Shown one piece after another: positions 15,394 through 24,940 of a DNA stretch of 64,000 bases. Each line of letters opens with the position of its first letter. The stretch's first letter is position 1. The stretch is taken from NCBI GenBank assembly GCA_003242895.1, contig QKMY01000053.1, positions 1 through 64,000 on the forward strand, read 5' to 3'. Position numbers and translations under genes: made by a program. Below the pieces are notes generated by a model. That model saw only the letters and a list, made by a program, of their open reading frames with translations. It ran no database searches and had not been told where the DNA came from. The DNA is from Candidatus Margulisiibacteriota bacterium. GTDB lineage: Bacteria; Margulisbacteria; Riflemargulisbacteria; GWF2-39-127.

Positions 15394-16709
15394 ATACCGC
15401 TCCGGAAAATAAATTTCCTGTAATCATATATATTATTCCGTTACTCATAGGCTTTCGAGTCTCTCTGGTCGGGGAACTTTATATCTCAGGATTATTTCTG
15501 TCTTTATATCTTATATATATGTTTCCGAAGAGAAACAGGCTTTCGTTTAAGAAATTTCCCTTCCAGCTTCTTATGCTCTGTATCCTGTGGCTTTTGTCTT
15601 TGGTGGTGACTGACATTGCTAGAGAAACTCCTTTCGGGGATTATGCCCGAGGGTGGGCTAAAGTTAGCATGTTCTTTTCAAGTTTATGCGCGCTCTATCT
15701 TCTTCTTTACGATAGAAGAAAGCAGCTGACTCTATTTGCGATAGTTCTGGTTGCAGGATTAATTCTTGAGTTCTTTCTTTTTCCAACTGAGTATAACCGC
15801 TTTCAAGTCTGGAAGTTCGGGTTCGGGTTGCCGGTTACACTGCTCTGTGTCACTCTCTGCCAGCATTCTTATGTAAAGAAAGTAAGATGGTCCGGGCCGC
15901 TGATTCTTTTAGCTCTTTCTTTTGTTCATTTGATTGAAGGGTATCGTTCTTTAGGTCTGATAGTTTTCTTTACTGGACTATATTTGTTCATCCAGATAGT
16001 TGTCCATAACCGTGGTATCTCTACTTTCAGCTGGAAGAAAGCCGGGATGGTTGTTGTTATCGTTCTCCTTTTTCTTAATCTATTTAAGGTATTGTATGGT
16101 TATGCACTTGATCATTCTGTAACTAATTATGACCTGAAAGCCAAAACCTTAGCCCAGCAGGGCAGGGGCGGACTGGCTGCTATGATTCTGGGCGGAAGGA
16201 AAGAGATATATCCTGCGATGATGGCGATTAAGGATTCGCCGATTATCGGACATGGTTCATGGGCAAAAGACAAAGGAATGAAGTACCGTAAATTGTGGGT
16301 GAACTTAAGGCGGCAAGGCTATGATATCAACGATTACGGTATTTATAAAGATAATCTTATCCCTTCCCATTCGCATATTACCGGGGCTTGGGTCGAAGCC
16401 GGTTTCTTAGGGGCATTATTCTGGTTTACGGTTATTGTGCTTATTATCAAGGTTTTGTTCGGAATGTATTTTACGAACGAACCGCTCAGTCCTTTGGCGG
16501 CATTTATATCATTCTCTTTTTTATGGGATATACTTTTTTCTCCGTTTGGCGCGAATGTTCAAATAATAGATGCATATTATATCGTAGTTCTTCTCACCGT
16601 TTATATGACGATGGAGAAGAAATCTTTTTCATCGCAATCACAAAATGTGTTTTTGCTTGAAAAAACTATACGAAATGAGACATTGAAAGGAGGTGTGATA
16701 TACTCATGA
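15390..16709 (+). CDS. Wzy-like O-antigen/exopolysaccharide polymerase (ligase family)
   Basis: A 439-residue protein with 10 or more spans. The large loop around residues 280-340 ends in HSHITGAWVEAGFLGALFW, the hallmark of the O-antigen polymerase/ligase family, where an H and nearby Arg residues are needed for activity. Its neighbours, a flippase and glycosyltransferases, argue for a Wzy polymerase rather than an O-antigen ligase. Four-base overlaps (ATGA) on both sides place it in one operon. Confidence 0.82.
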   Translation: MNTAPENKFPVIIYIIPLLIGFRVSLVGELYISGLFLSLYLIYMFPKRNRLSFKKFPFQLLMLCILWLLSLVVTDIARETPFGDYARGWAKVSMFFSSLCALYLLLYDRRKQLTLFAIVLVAGLILEFFLFPTEYNRFQVWKFGFGLPVTLLCVTLCQHSYVKKVRWSGPLILLALSFVHLIEGYRSLGLIVFFTGLYLFIQIVVHNRGISTFSWKKAGMVVVIVLLFLNLFKVLYGYALDHSVTNYDLKAKTLAQQGRGGLAAMILGGRKEIYPAMMAIKDSPIIGHGSWAKDKGMKYRKLWVNLRRQGYDINDYGIYKDNLIPSHSHITGAWVEAGFLGALFWFTVIVLIIKVLFGMYFTNEPLSPLAAFISFSFLWDILFSPFGANVQIIDAYYIVVLLTVYMTMEKKSFSSQSQNVFLLEKTIRNETLKGGVIYS

Positions 16710-17497
16710 GTTATCCAAAAATATCGATTGTAACGCCATCTTATAACCAGGGAAAATATCTTGAAGCCACTATTAATTCGGTTATAGGGCAAAAGTACCC
16801 TAATCTCGAATATATAATTATCGACGGAGGGTCAACAGACAACAGCCTCGAAATTATAAAAAAATACGAAAAACACCTGGCTTATTGGGAATCGACGCCT
16901 GATAATGGGCCGGCACATGCTATCAATAAAGGATTTAAGAGATCAACCGGAGAGATACTAGCCTATCTTAATTCGGATGATCTTTATAATTCCGGTGCGT
17001 TTGAGACAGCGTCGGAACTGTTCCTGCGTCATCCTGAGATTGATATATTCTATGGCGATATTAAATTCATAGATGAATATGGAAATGATACAAGAAATCC
17101 CCGATCAAAAGTGTACAAATCTATAAAGGTTGATTTCAATATGATGGCATCCGGAATCGGTATTATCCCTCAGCAGTCCTCTTTTTGGAGACGTGCAGTA
17201 TTTTTTGACGTAGGGATGTTCAATGAGACAAACAAAACCTGTTGGGATGGTGAGTTTTTTTCTGATGCGCTTATCTATGGAGCTACCTTGAGAAATATCC
17301 CTAAAGAGCTCGCCCGGTTCCGTATACATCGACAGTCAATTTCGAATAAGTACCATCAGAGCCAGGTTTATATGGAGGAAAAGAATCGAGTTCTTTCAAA
17401 ATTTGAAGTAGCCGGATATAAAAAGCGTTTATTAAATACCTATAAATATAATCTGATCTATTATTGCAGAAGAATATCCCGGCTTGTAACGAGTTAA
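16706..17497 (+). CDS. GT2-family glycosyltransferase
   Basis: A 263-residue GT-A enzyme. The nucleotide-binding start SIVTPSYNQGKYLEATINSV (residues 7-26), DGGSTDNS near residue 40 and the metal site LNSDDLY near residue 90 are all present. A short C-terminal region carries FRIHRQSISNKY, typical of this subgroup in polysaccharide clusters. It would transfer one sugar of the repeat unit. ATG overlaps the polymerase stop. The 103 bases after it hold no clear feature. Confidence 0.88.
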   Translation: MSYPKISIVTPSYNQGKYLEATINSVIGQKYPNLEYIIIDGGSTDNSLEIIKKYEKHLAYWESTPDNGPAHAINKGFKRSTGEILAYLNSDDLYNSGAFETASELFLRHPEIDIFYGDIKFIDEYGNDTRNPRSKVYKSIKVDFNMMASGIGIIPQQSSFWRRAVFFDVGMFNETNKTCWDGEFFSDALIYGATLRNIPKELARFRIHRQSISNKYHQSQVYMEEKNRVLSKFEVAGYKKRLLNTYKYNLIYYCRRISRLVTS

Positions 17498-17600
17498 TTA
17501 TCTGTCAGGGGAGTGCCATGTTGTTTTATTGTGTTAATGTGAAGATTACTTAATTATTGTAAGAATGCTGTTCCTTGTAACTTAGAAAGAAGGGAGTTCT

Positions 17601-18743
17601 ATGAATATTTTGCAAGTGATACCTTCAGTTAACCCTGCGGGAGGCGGACCGGTAGAAACGCTGGTTCAGGGTGCTAAGATAATGGCGGACAGCGGACATA
17701 ACACGGAGGTTGCTACGGTTGACGATCCGCAAGCTTCGTGGGTAAAAGATTTCCCCTACCGGCTGTATCCGCTTGGTCCCGGAACTCTGACGTATGGGTA
17801 CTCTAACCGTTTTGTTCCTTGGGTTATCAATAATGGGAAAAACTATGATTGTATTATTGTCCATGGTATTTGGCAGTATCACAGCTATGGAGTATGGAAA
17901 GCATGCCGGGCTTCAGGGAAGCCTTATTATTTATTTACGCATGGGATGCTGGACCCGTGGTTTAAAGAACATTATCCGCTCAAACATTTAAAGAAAATGG
18001 TTTACTGGCATTTTGCCGAATCACGTGTCCTGAAGGATGCCAAGGCTGTTCTGTTTACCTGTGAAGAAGAACTCCTGCTGGCAAGACGGTCGTTCCGATC
18101 TTATTCGTGCAATGAAAAGGCGGTCAGCTATGGTACTTCAGCCCCCCCGGGAGATAAAGAAACCTTGAAAAAGAAGTTCTTTGCTGATTATCCGGAGCTC
18201 CATGGCAAAAAGATACTTTTGTTCCTTGGAAGGATACATCCGAAGAAGGGCTGCGATCTCCTCATTGATGCTTTCTCTCTGGTTTTTCAGAATGAACCTT
18301 CTGTTCAATTGGTTATAGCAGGGCCGGATCAAGTTGGATGGAAAAAAGAACTCGCTACACGCGCACGCCAGCTCGGAGTAGAAAACCGTATTACCTGGAC
18401 AGGCTTGCTAACCGGTGATCTGAAATGGGGCGCCTATTATGCCTCTGAGGTTTTTGTATTGCCTTCGCACCAGGAGAACTTTGGTATCGTTGTTGCTGAA
18501 GCCATGGCATGCGGATTACCGGTCCTTATTTCTAATAAGGTAAACATATGGCGGGAGATCAAGCAGGATGATGCCGGATTAATCGAAAGCGATGATCTTG
18601 ATGGGACCATCGCGCTTCTTCAGCGGTGGCTTACTATTCCCGGATGGAAAAAACTAATCATGGGTAGGAATGCGGTCGACAGCTTTCATCGGCGTTTTGA
18701 AATCCATAAAGCCATAGAAAGTCTGCTGGAGTCTATAGAATAA
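17601..18743 (+). CDS. GT4-family glycosyltransferase
   Basis: A 380-residue GT-B enzyme. The N-terminus has the glycine-rich loop PSVNPAGGGPVETL (acceptor side), THGMLDPWFKEHYPLKHLKK in the middle marks a subgroup common in exopolysaccharide clusters, and the C-terminal domain has FLGRIHPKKGCDLLIDAF and PSHQENFGIVVAEAMACG with the E-x7-E retaining-transferase motif. RBS GAAGGGAG upstream of ATG 17601. Part of the polysaccharide operon, restarted after a 103-base gap. Confidence 0.88.
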   Translation: MNILQVIPSVNPAGGGPVETLVQGAKIMADSGHNTEVATVDDPQASWVKDFPYRLYPLGPGTLTYGYSNRFVPWVINNGKNYDCIIVHGIWQYHSYGVWKACRASGKPYYLFTHGMLDPWFKEHYPLKHLKKMVYWHFAESRVLKDAKAVLFTCEEELLLARRSFRSYSCNEKAVSYGTSAPPGDKETLKKKFFADYPELHGKKILLFLGRIHPKKGCDLLIDAFSLVFQNEPSVQLVIAGPDQVGWKKELATRARQLGVENRITWTGLLTGDLKWGAYYASEVFVLPSHQENFGIVVAEAMACGLPVLISNKVNIWREIKQDDAGLIESDDLDGTIALLQRWLTIPGWKKLIMGRNAVDSFHRRFEIHKAIESLLESIE

Positions 18744-18754
18744 AGGGGATTGGC

Positions 18755-19309
18755 ATGGAAGAGATATTGCATGGCATTGATTCGTATACCGGGCCAAGTT
18801 TCAGTCTTAGGAACCGGGCACGGAGAGTGGTATGGAATTCTGCCTGTTTTTGTTTGTTCAGATATACGCCGAGAGTTTTTCATAGGTGGCGCTGTGCGCT
18901 CCTGCGATTATTCGGGGCAAAAATCGGAAGCCACTGCCGTGTCTATCCCGGGACCAGAATATGGGCGCCATGGCATCTGGTCATGGACGATTATGCTTGT
19001 CTTGCAAATGATGTCACCTGTTATTCGATGGCCAAGATACATATCTCCGAAAGAGCTATTGTGTCGCAAGGCACACATCTCTGCTGCGGAACACATAATT
19101 ATAGTGATCCTTTATTTCAACTTTATGCTGAACCTATTGTTATTGGCCGGAATGCCTGGGTGTGTGCTGAAAGTTTTATAGCTCCCGGTGTAACGGTCGG
19201 TGAAGGCGCAGTTGTCGGTGCCCGGTCGGTAGTTACACGAGATATTCCTGCCTGGATGGTCTGTGCCGGCAATCCGTGCAGGCCGCTCAAAAAAAGGGAG
19301 TTTAAATGA
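18755..19309 (+). CDS. WcaF-like hexapeptide-repeat acetyltransferase
   Basis: A 184-residue left-handed beta-helix acyltransferase. Hexapeptide repeats run from about residue 55 (IGSHCRVYPGTRIWAPWHLVM) to 175, with the catalytic-type His in GTHNYSDP near 112 and the end VVGARSVVTRDIPAWMVCAGNP. The arrangement matches the colanic acid O-acetyltransferase WcaF/WcaB group, which decorates polysaccharide repeat units from acetyl-CoA. ATG 18755 follows AAAGGGG; its end overlaps the next gene by four bases. Confidence 0.87.
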   Translation: MEEILHGIDSYTGPSFSLRNRARRVVWNSACFCLFRYTPRVFHRWRCALLRLFGAKIGSHCRVYPGTRIWAPWHLVMDDYACLANDVTCYSMAKIHISERAIVSQGTHLCCGTHNYSDPLFQLYAEPIVIGRNAWVCAESFIAPGVTVGEGAVVGARSVVTRDIPAWMVCAGNPCRPLKKREFK

Positions 19310-20127
19310 AAATCCCTGTATCGGTCATGATCTTAACCAAAAACGAAGAAAAAAACCTGCCTGCTTGCCTGAACTCGGTGAACTGGTCTGACGATATCCA
19401 TGTCTTTGATTCCTGGTCTGATGATAGTACAGCCGTCATCGCACGCGACAATGGAGCAGAGGTCAGGCGACGGGTCCTGGATAACTGGTCGTCTCATCTT
19501 AATTGGGGCCTTAGAAACCTCCCATTTAAGTACCGGTGGATACTCTATATTAACGCAGATGAACGCGTGTCTGAAGAACTTGTTCAGGCGATCGAAACTG
19601 CTGTTAACAATCCTGGTGAAAACAAGGCTTTTCTTATTGAACGGTGTGATTATTTTATGGGCAGGAATATTAAACATGTTCAGGCTTCCCGGTTATATAT
19701 CCGATTTTTTTTACGAGATCATATGCGGTATGAACGCCTCGTGAACCCGGTATCGGTTGTTGATGGAAATATCGGATTGTTAAAGGGACATTTGCTCCAT
19801 TATCCTTTCAGTAAAGGAGTAACACACTGGATTGAGAAGCATAATTCTTATAGTATGCTGGAAGCCAGGCAGATAAATGAAGATAAAAAGAAAAAAATAA
19901 ACGTTTCTTTAGTAAAAGCTTTATTCTCAAAAGATTACCATATTCGGAGCATGCATCGTAAAGCGCTTTATTATTCACTTCCTTTTCGTCCGTTCCTTAT
20001 GTTTTTCCTGCTCTATATTGTTAAAGGAGGGTTCCTTGATGGCCGGTCCGGATTTCATTATGCGGTATTACGGACATTCTATGAATATATGATTGTCTTG
20101 AAAACAATGGATAAAGCAGGTGACTGA
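19306..20127 (+). CDS. GT2-family glycosyltransferase, WaaE/KdtX-like
   Basis: A 273-residue enzyme with SVMILTKNEEKNLPACLNSV at the N-terminus, DSWSDDSTAVIA near residue 36 and the metal-binding block LYINADERVSEEL near residue 80, as in the WaaE/RgtE-like lipopolysaccharide-core glycosyltransferases. The C-terminus contains a hydrophobic segment (FLLYIVKGGFLDG) that may lie on the membrane. Last gene of the 12.6-20.1 kb operon. Confidence 0.85.
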   Translation: MKIPVSVMILTKNEEKNLPACLNSVNWSDDIHVFDSWSDDSTAVIARDNGAEVRRRVLDNWSSHLNWGLRNLPFKYRWILYINADERVSEELVQAIETAVNNPGENKAFLIERCDYFMGRNIKHVQASRLYIRFFLRDHMRYERLVNPVSVVDGNIGLLKGHLLHYPFSKGVTHWIEKHNSYSMLEARQINEDKKKKINVSLVKALFSKDYHIRSMHRKALYYSLPFRPFLMFFLLYIVKGGFLDGRSGFHYAVLRTFYEYMIVLKTMDKAGD

Positions 20128-20482
20128 TGAAGCTGTCGGGTTATGTTAAACATAGTGCTTATTATTTTTATCATACAAGGCAGGATGTGCAGCATATATA
20201 AAAATGTTAATAGATACAGAATAAACCTGGGAAATGAAAGAAGCTTTTTTGTTGGAACAAAGGTACCGTTTTTACGGTGTAATTTGAGGTATTAATTGTA
20301 GATATGGACATATCTTGACATTATATTAAATAATGGTAATATCCAGGCTTGAATAGTGGGAGTCTTTAATGTTTTTTTTAATTTGAAGGCAGGCCGATTG
20401 TGCGGCCTTATTAATGTAAGGAGGAATTACGAGGGAAGTTTGATCGTTGTGAATAGTTAAATATGTTGCGGGGGGGAAATTC
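20128..20482 (+). other. 355-base intergenic region with promoter and leader hairpin
   Basis: No coding frame is supported here. It contains a good sigma-70 promoter (20315-20342), then a leader of about 135 bases. The leader has a short hairpin AGGCCG(ATTGTG)CGGCCT at 20391-20408 and a GTAAGGAGGA site at 20417 that is not followed by a usable start. No known riboswitch pattern was recognised. No terminator is obvious behind the glycosyltransferase gene. Confidence 0.5.
20315..20342 (+). promoter_or_regulatory. Sigma-70 promoter upstream of the YjbH-like gene
   Basis: Perfect -35 TTGACA (20315-20320), 16-base AT-rich spacer, -10 TAATAT (20337-20342). It would drive the YjbH-like and tyrosine-kinase genes separately from the glycosyltransferase operon. 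Confidence 0.65.
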
Positions 20483-21769
20483 ATGAAAAAAAAATATTTA
20501 TTTCTAGTATGTTTTATTTTAATGCTGTCCTACCAGATTTCATACGCTTCTGAGCCATTTGATGATCCGTCCGGAATGATACAGATGCCTCAGGCATATC
20601 TTAAACCTCAGGGGCAATTTTCCGTAGCGTATAATTCTGCTGCGATTGTGGAAGATACCAACAAGTGGTCAAAGTATCATTTGAATAGCCAGGGGAATGT
20701 CTCTTTTCATTATAATCCTTACCAGAATTTGCAGATGGGAATTGCTAGTGTTGTTGATCGTTATCAACACACACATGCAGGAGTCTCTCTTAAATACCAG
20801 ATTTTGGCGGAGAGTACCAATGCACCGGCAGTTGCTATCGGTGGTTCGAATATGGGAATTGAGGATTTGCAATCATTCTATTTGATTTCTACCAGAAGGA
20901 TAGGGAATGACTGTACCCTGAGTATGGGGGTAGGGAATGGAGTGTATTCTTTCGGGGACGGCAATATGCGTTGGTTCAAAGGTTTGCTGGCTGGGTTGAA
21001 GTGGGATTTCGGGCAGCATTCGTTTTTCACTGAATTAAGCGGTACGGACATTAACATCGGTTCAAAAATTAATATTGGAAACAATATTAATTTGAATCTG
21101 GCAGTTTGTGAAATTGAGAGTGCAAGTATCGGAAGAAGTAAAGTGACAAGTAAGCCGCGCCTTGTTGTCGGGTTCGACTTGGGTGAGCTTTTTGTCAACA
21201 AAGCAGTGTTGATCGATACGTTCAAGGATAGTGCAGTTGCTAGTGCCGGGCAAAGTCCTGCGAGTGCTATGGAAGTTGTCAAAACAATGAATCAAAGTGA
21301 ATTCGTAGATGTGCCGCTTGAAGGTCAGGCTAATAAGGTGAGCGTGTCTTTCGCTCCTGCTAATCGGTCTGAGAAGAAAAGTGCGGCTGTTATGATAAAT
21401 AATATTCCGGTAATCAAGCTTGCTGCTGTTATTGATTCTTTTAACGAAGGGAAGAATTCTCTTTTCTATGCCAATCCGTCTGATCGAGCGCATGTTATTG
21501 CCGATAGGATCGAAAAGCTGATACTCCAAAATAAGCTTGGTCCTCTGACTCCGAAGATGATTAATAACCATTATGTTGGAGTTTCCGAAGATGAGTTGAT
21601 ATTTACTATTACTCATGTTGATGCTTATGTTAACAAAATGAGCGAGGCAGAATTAAACAACAAATGGATACAGAATATAAATGCGGTCATTAACAAAACT
21701 AATGGAGCAGACATTCTACCTGCAGAGAATAAGAATCCGGGTCTTTTGAGGATATCGAGAGATAATTAG
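20483..21769 (+). CDS. YjbH-like exopolysaccharide outer-membrane protein
   Basis: A 428-residue secreted protein. Residues 1-22 are a signal peptide (FLVCFILMLSYQISYA). The mature start PFDDPSGMIQMPQAYLKPQG and the following alternating strands (FSVAYNS, NVSFHYNPYQNLQMGIAS) match the N-terminal beta-barrel part of YjbH-type proteins, which accompany polysaccharide export across the outer membrane. The C-terminal 150 residues are soluble-looking. RBS GGGGGGAAA precedes ATG 20483. It sits with the Wzz-kinase gene, as expected for an export module. Family assignment is moderate. Confidence 0.68.
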   Translation: MKKKYLFLVCFILMLSYQISYASEPFDDPSGMIQMPQAYLKPQGQFSVAYNSAAIVEDTNKWSKYHLNSQGNVSFHYNPYQNLQMGIASVVDRYQHTHAGVSLKYQILAESTNAPAVAIGGSNMGIEDLQSFYLISTRRIGNDCTLSMGVGNGVYSFGDGNMRWFKGLLAGLKWDFGQHSFFTELSGTDINIGSKINIGNNINLNLAVCEIESASIGRSKVTSKPRLVVGFDLGELFVNKAVLIDTFKDSAVASAGQSPASAMEVVKTMNQSEFVDVPLEGQANKVSVSFAPANRSEKKSAAVMINNIPVIKLAAVIDSFNEGKNSLFYANPSDRAHVIADRIEKLILQNKLGPLTPKMINNHYVGVSEDELIFTITHVDAYVNKMSEAELNNKWIQNINAVINKTNGADILPAENKNPGLLRISRDN

Positions 21770-21814
21770 TTCTAAAGAATGCGATCTTATATCGGTTGAA
21801 AGGAGTATTTGTTT

Positions 21815-23680
21815 ATGGAGTTATTAGAATACTGGGGGTTTTTCTTGCGGAGGAAAACCGTTATCATATCAATCTTCTTGCTGGTTGTGATTATGGGTAT
21901 TCTTTATTTATCGATGGCTAAGCCTGTTTATGAAGCAGATTGCGCGCTTCTCGTAACTGAGACAAAGGGTCCCGGACTCCTCGGTGATTTAGAGGTCGGT
22001 GCCCTTTTGTCAGAGACTATTGGTAAGTCTGATCCTATTGATACGCAATTGGAACTTGTAAAGCGGCGGCCTATTCTGTCTAAGGTAATTCGTGATACCA
22101 AACTTGTAGACGGAAGAGGAAATCCCTTAAAAATTAGAGCTCTTCGCGAGGCTATTAATGTGCAGGCCATTAATAATACCAATCTTATTTCGATATCATA
22201 TCGAGATCATGACCCGATTGTTGCGAGAGAGGTTGTTAATACTGTCGCGCTGACTTTTGCCGAGCAAAACCAGAAACTCAATAAGGAAGAGATCAGCTCT
22301 GCCAGGGTATTCATCGAGAACCAGCTACGGACTCAAAAAGAAAAAGTTATAGGAGCGGAGAATAGTGTTCTTGATTTCAAGAGGAAGCTTCAGACGGTTG
22401 CACTGGAGCAGGAAACGACAACGCAACTGGAGGGTTTGTCTCTAGTGGAGGCAACAAAAATGGACCTTGAGACAAAACTTAAAGGCTCTTATGCTCAAAA
22501 GCAGCAACTTGAATCGAAGATCAACGGTAAAATAGCGCAGTCAAGTCCATTTTATTCTTTATGGATGAAATCTCTTGAAGATACTAATAACGAGATAACT
22601 AATTTGACTGCGCAGCTTGCTAATATAACCTCAGAAATAGCAAGAATAACAGTTGATCTCAACAAACTCCCTCCGAAGGAAATTGAACTTGCGCGCATAG
22701 TCCGTGACGAGAAACTAGCTTCGGAAGTATATACCCGTTTGCTTGGCCGTTACGAAGAAGCTCGAATTAACGAAGCCGGAAAAGTTGCCAATGTGAAAAT
22801 TATCGAGCCGGCTATTACTCCTGATGAGCCTGTAAGCCCGAACCTGAAAAAAGTAATATTGCTTACGCTGCTCCTTGGATTAATAGCCGGGATTTCGGTT
22901 GCTTACCTGATCGAATACATTGATGACGTGCCGGGTTCTGTAGAAGTAGTTAAGAATATACTCCCCTATAATACGCTTGGGATGCTTCCAAATCAGAGCA
23001 ATATTAATCCTCTTTTTATGATAAATGATCCCAGGTCACCCTTAGCAGAAGCTGTCCGATTGATTTATACCAATCTCAAGTTCAAAGAAATTATGGGTAA
23101 GCGCTGTATCACGATGCTTGTAACGAGTGCGCTTGCCGGTGAAGGGAAAACAACGCTTTCCTCAAATCTGGCGATATCCCTGACAAATATGGGTAAAAAA
23201 GTGGTGATGGTAGATATAGATCTGCGACGATCAAGGCTCAATAAAGTATTTAATATGCCAGGTAACAAGGGAGTAACCGACTATCTTATTGGAGATGTTG
23301 AAATTGAGGATATCGTTGTTATTGACCCGGTAAGTGGAGTATATATAGTTACTGCCGGTGTAATCCCTCCCAATCCTGCCGAGCTTCTGGCTGGGAAAAA
23401 GATCCAGGAGTTGATTACCCGGTTACGGGAGAAATTTGATATAGTCATGCTCGATTCGCCGCCGATCACCCTGGTTTCCGAGACCTTAGACTTTGCAAGA
23501 ACTGTTGATGGTATTATTATCACCGTTGATATGAAAAACACCTCTCTTCGAGCTATTCAGGGAATGCAGGAATTATTGAAGGATAAACATCTGCCGATCC
23601 TGGGGATGGTGTTCAACAAATTAAGTGTAGAAAATGCAGGATACGCCTATTGTAGCTATAAGTATAAATACTCGTATTAG
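21815..23680 (+). CDS. Wzz-domain/bacterial tyrosine kinase fusion (polysaccharide co-polymerase)
   Basis: The product (about 621 residues) has a Wzz domain at the N-terminus: first span near 15-35, coiled-coil periplasmic part, and second span near 345-365. A cytoplasmic BY-kinase follows: Walker A SALAGEGKTTLSSNLA, Walker A' VVMVDIDLRRSRL, Walker B DIVMLDSPP, and a C-terminal tyrosine cluster YAYCSYKYKYSY for autophosphorylation. Such proteins set chain length and control Wzx/Wzy-dependent export by cycles of phosphorylation. ATG 21815 follows AAGGAG; a TTG at 21809 is possible. A matching phosphatase was not seen in the window. Confidence 0.9.
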   Translation: MELLEYWGFFLRRKTVIISIFLLVVIMGILYLSMAKPVYEADCALLVTETKGPGLLGDLEVGALLSETIGKSDPIDTQLELVKRRPILSKVIRDTKLVDGRGNPLKIRALREAINVQAINNTNLISISYRDHDPIVAREVVNTVALTFAEQNQKLNKEEISSARVFIENQLRTQKEKVIGAENSVLDFKRKLQTVALEQETTTQLEGLSLVEATKMDLETKLKGSYAQKQQLESKINGKIAQSSPFYSLWMKSLEDTNNEITNLTAQLANITSEIARITVDLNKLPPKEIELARIVRDEKLASEVYTRLLGRYEEARINEAGKVANVKIIEPAITPDEPVSPNLKKVILLTLLLGLIAGISVAYLIEYIDDVPGSVEVVKNILPYNTLGMLPNQSNINPLFMINDPRSPLAEAVRLIYTNLKFKEIMGKRCITMLVTSALAGEGKTTLSSNLAISLTNMGKKVVMVDIDLRRSRLNKVFNMPGNKGVTDYLIGDVEIEDIVVIDPVSGVYIVTAGVIPPNPAELLAGKKIQELITRLREKFDIVMLDSPPITLVSETLDFARTVDGIIITVDMKNTSLRAIQGMQELLKDKHLPILGMVFNKLSVENAGYAYCSYKYKYSY

Positions 23681-23732
23681 GCATATCCTTTATTATCCAT
23701 AAAATCCCTATGCGGTGGGCAATATTATTGGC

Positions 23733-23760
23733 TTGTTTGCGGTTGTGGACATGCTATAAT
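23733..23760 (+). promoter_or_regulatory. Promoter of the small protein gene
   Basis: TTGTTT (23733-23738), 16 bases, perfect -10 TATAAT (23755-23760). The -10 overlaps an ATG at 23759, so that ATG cannot be the translational start of the gene behind it. Confidence 0.6.
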
Positions 23761-23788
23761 GCTGCAAAAAACAAAGGGGGGGATAGTT

Positions 23789-24001
23789 ATGGATAACCCA
23801 AATTTCGACTTGGTTGAAGAACTTGCAAAGAAAGCCTCGAGTGTTTGGAGATTAGACCAGTATCTTAATGACGCCAAGAGTACGAATAACTGTCAACATT
23901 GCGTCGAATTATGGCAAAAGATGAAAGAACTTGATACTCAGGCCGTCGACATGCTTCAAAAAGAAATTGTTATGCATGTTCAGAGCGGAGTGTTTAAGTA
24001 A
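23789..24001 (+). CDS. Small helical protein of unknown function (70 residues)
   Basis: The ATG at 23789 lies behind AAAGGGGGGG. The product is predicted to be helical, with a central NNCQHCVELWQKMKELD segment containing a CxxC pair and an amphipathic C-terminus. Small proteins of this look occur in anaerobic Deltaproteobacteria-like genomes, but I recognise no named family. The gene is a self-contained unit: own promoter (23733-23760) and own strong terminator (24012-24040), suggesting high or independently regulated expression. Confidence 0.7.
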   Translation: MDNPNFDLVEELAKKASSVWRLDQYLNDAKSTNNCQHCVELWQKMKELDTQAVDMLQKEIVMHVQSGVFK

Positions 24002-24011
24002 TAATTTCTTC

Positions 24012-24040
24012 GTAAAACCCCGGAAACTCCGGGGTTTTAC
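24012..24040 (+). terminator. Strong rho-independent terminator
   Basis: A perfect 12-bp stem (GTAAAACCCCGG / CCGGGGTTTTAC) with loop AAACT, followed by T-rich sequence (TTTTAGTTCCTTTTTTT). It ends the transcript of the small gene at 23789. A clear intrinsic terminator; few others are visible in the window. Confidence 0.92.
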
Positions 24041-24127
24041 TTTTAGTTCCTTTTTTTATCTTTAAAATAACAATAATATTCCATCAAACAAAAATTTGCA
24101 GTATCGATAGAATCTGAGGAGAAGTCT

Positions 24128-24937
24128 GTGCAGGAACTCCATTTTTATTCGGATGACAAATACCGGGGAGAAGGCTTGTCTTTTGGACTGGTACGAGGTC
24201 TTCTGGCTTCATTTGATGATATGAATATTACTCAGGAAGGTATGGGACTTGGAACGCTGGTGATGACGATAGGCGGGAAAACTTTTTTTTCACGGTCTTG
24301 TCAATCAATTGTCGTCGATAATAACCGGATTATCAAAGTTTTTTTACTCGATACTCGTATGGCGTGGAGTATCTCTGGCTACCGGTCTCCTTTTATCGCT
24401 TATTTTATGAGAAAAATGACAGATTTTTACATGCTGGTAAAAAACAAAAAGTTGCAGCAGTTATGTTTGAGATTTGGGTATCATCTTCGTAAAGCACTTA
24501 CCATAGAACCGGTTTTTGAAGAGAGTACGCCTATGGCACAGGTTTCCTTTTACTATGACTTAAAAGGAACTTCTGAACTGTCAATAGAATGTGCTGTTAG
24601 CTCGTTATGTGGGGACCTGGAAAAAGTTTATATACTTAATGAGTTGGGTGCCAGGCATTTTGATAAATCTTATATTAATGAGGTCGTGAGTGATCCTCCT
24701 TCAGGCTGGCAGAAGATATCCGATTATTTTTCTTCGTTTGTTTTCTATTGCAGCAAGCATAATATTAAGTTTTTTATAAAATCCCTTGACGTTCAGGCCG
24801 GGATCCCGGCAAATATTTTTTGGGGGAGAGAAGTTACGAAAGAACATTGCTGGGCTGGTTACGGAATAGAGCTTAACTGCAAAAACAGCAATGTGAAGGA
24901 TCTTTCAGTCAAATATAAGCTCTATGTCGGAGACTAG
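24128..24937 (+). CDS. Unknown protein paired with a radical SAM enzyme
   Basis: A 269-residue soluble protein from GTG 24128 (GGAGAAG upstream). No family was recognised. Visible features: a central all-hydrophobic beta-rich part (SIVVDNNRIIKVFLLDTRM), a segment SFYYDLKGTSELSIECAV and five scattered Cys in the second half. Three bases separate it from the B12-type radical SAM gene, so the two are co-transcribed and probably act on the same substrate. It could be a carbohydrate- or lipid-modifying partner; this is speculation. Confidence 0.7.
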   Translation: MQELHFYSDDKYRGEGLSFGLVRGLLASFDDMNITQEGMGLGTLVMTIGGKTFFSRSCQSIVVDNNRIIKVFLLDTRMAWSISGYRSPFIAYFMRKMTDFYMLVKNKKLQQLCLRFGYHLRKALTIEPVFEESTPMAQVSFYYDLKGTSELSIECAVSSLCGDLEKVYILNELGARHFDKSYINEVVSDPPSGWQKISDYFSSFVFYCSKHNIKFFIKSLDVQAGIPANIFWGREVTKEHCWAGYGIELNCKNSNVKDLSVKYKLYVGD

Positions 24938-24940
24938 GAT

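Noticed and set aside
18750-19181. Open frame on the + strand overlapping the WcaF-like gene
   Set aside because: The alternative frame at 18755-19309 carries clear hexapeptide repeats; this one has no known motif and is a shadow.
20145-20175. Palindromic TATGTT-A-AACATA in the gap behind the last glycosyltransferase gene
   Set aside because: A 6-bp arm in AT-rich sequence is likely by chance and is not linked to a promoter.
23789-24001. Small CxxC protein as a RiPP precursor for the radical SAM enzyme
   Set aside because: It is separated from the radical SAM gene by a strong terminator, looks like a folded helical protein, and lacks a leader/core layout. The radical SAM protein has a B12-type domain and no RiPP-recognition or SPASM domain was seen.
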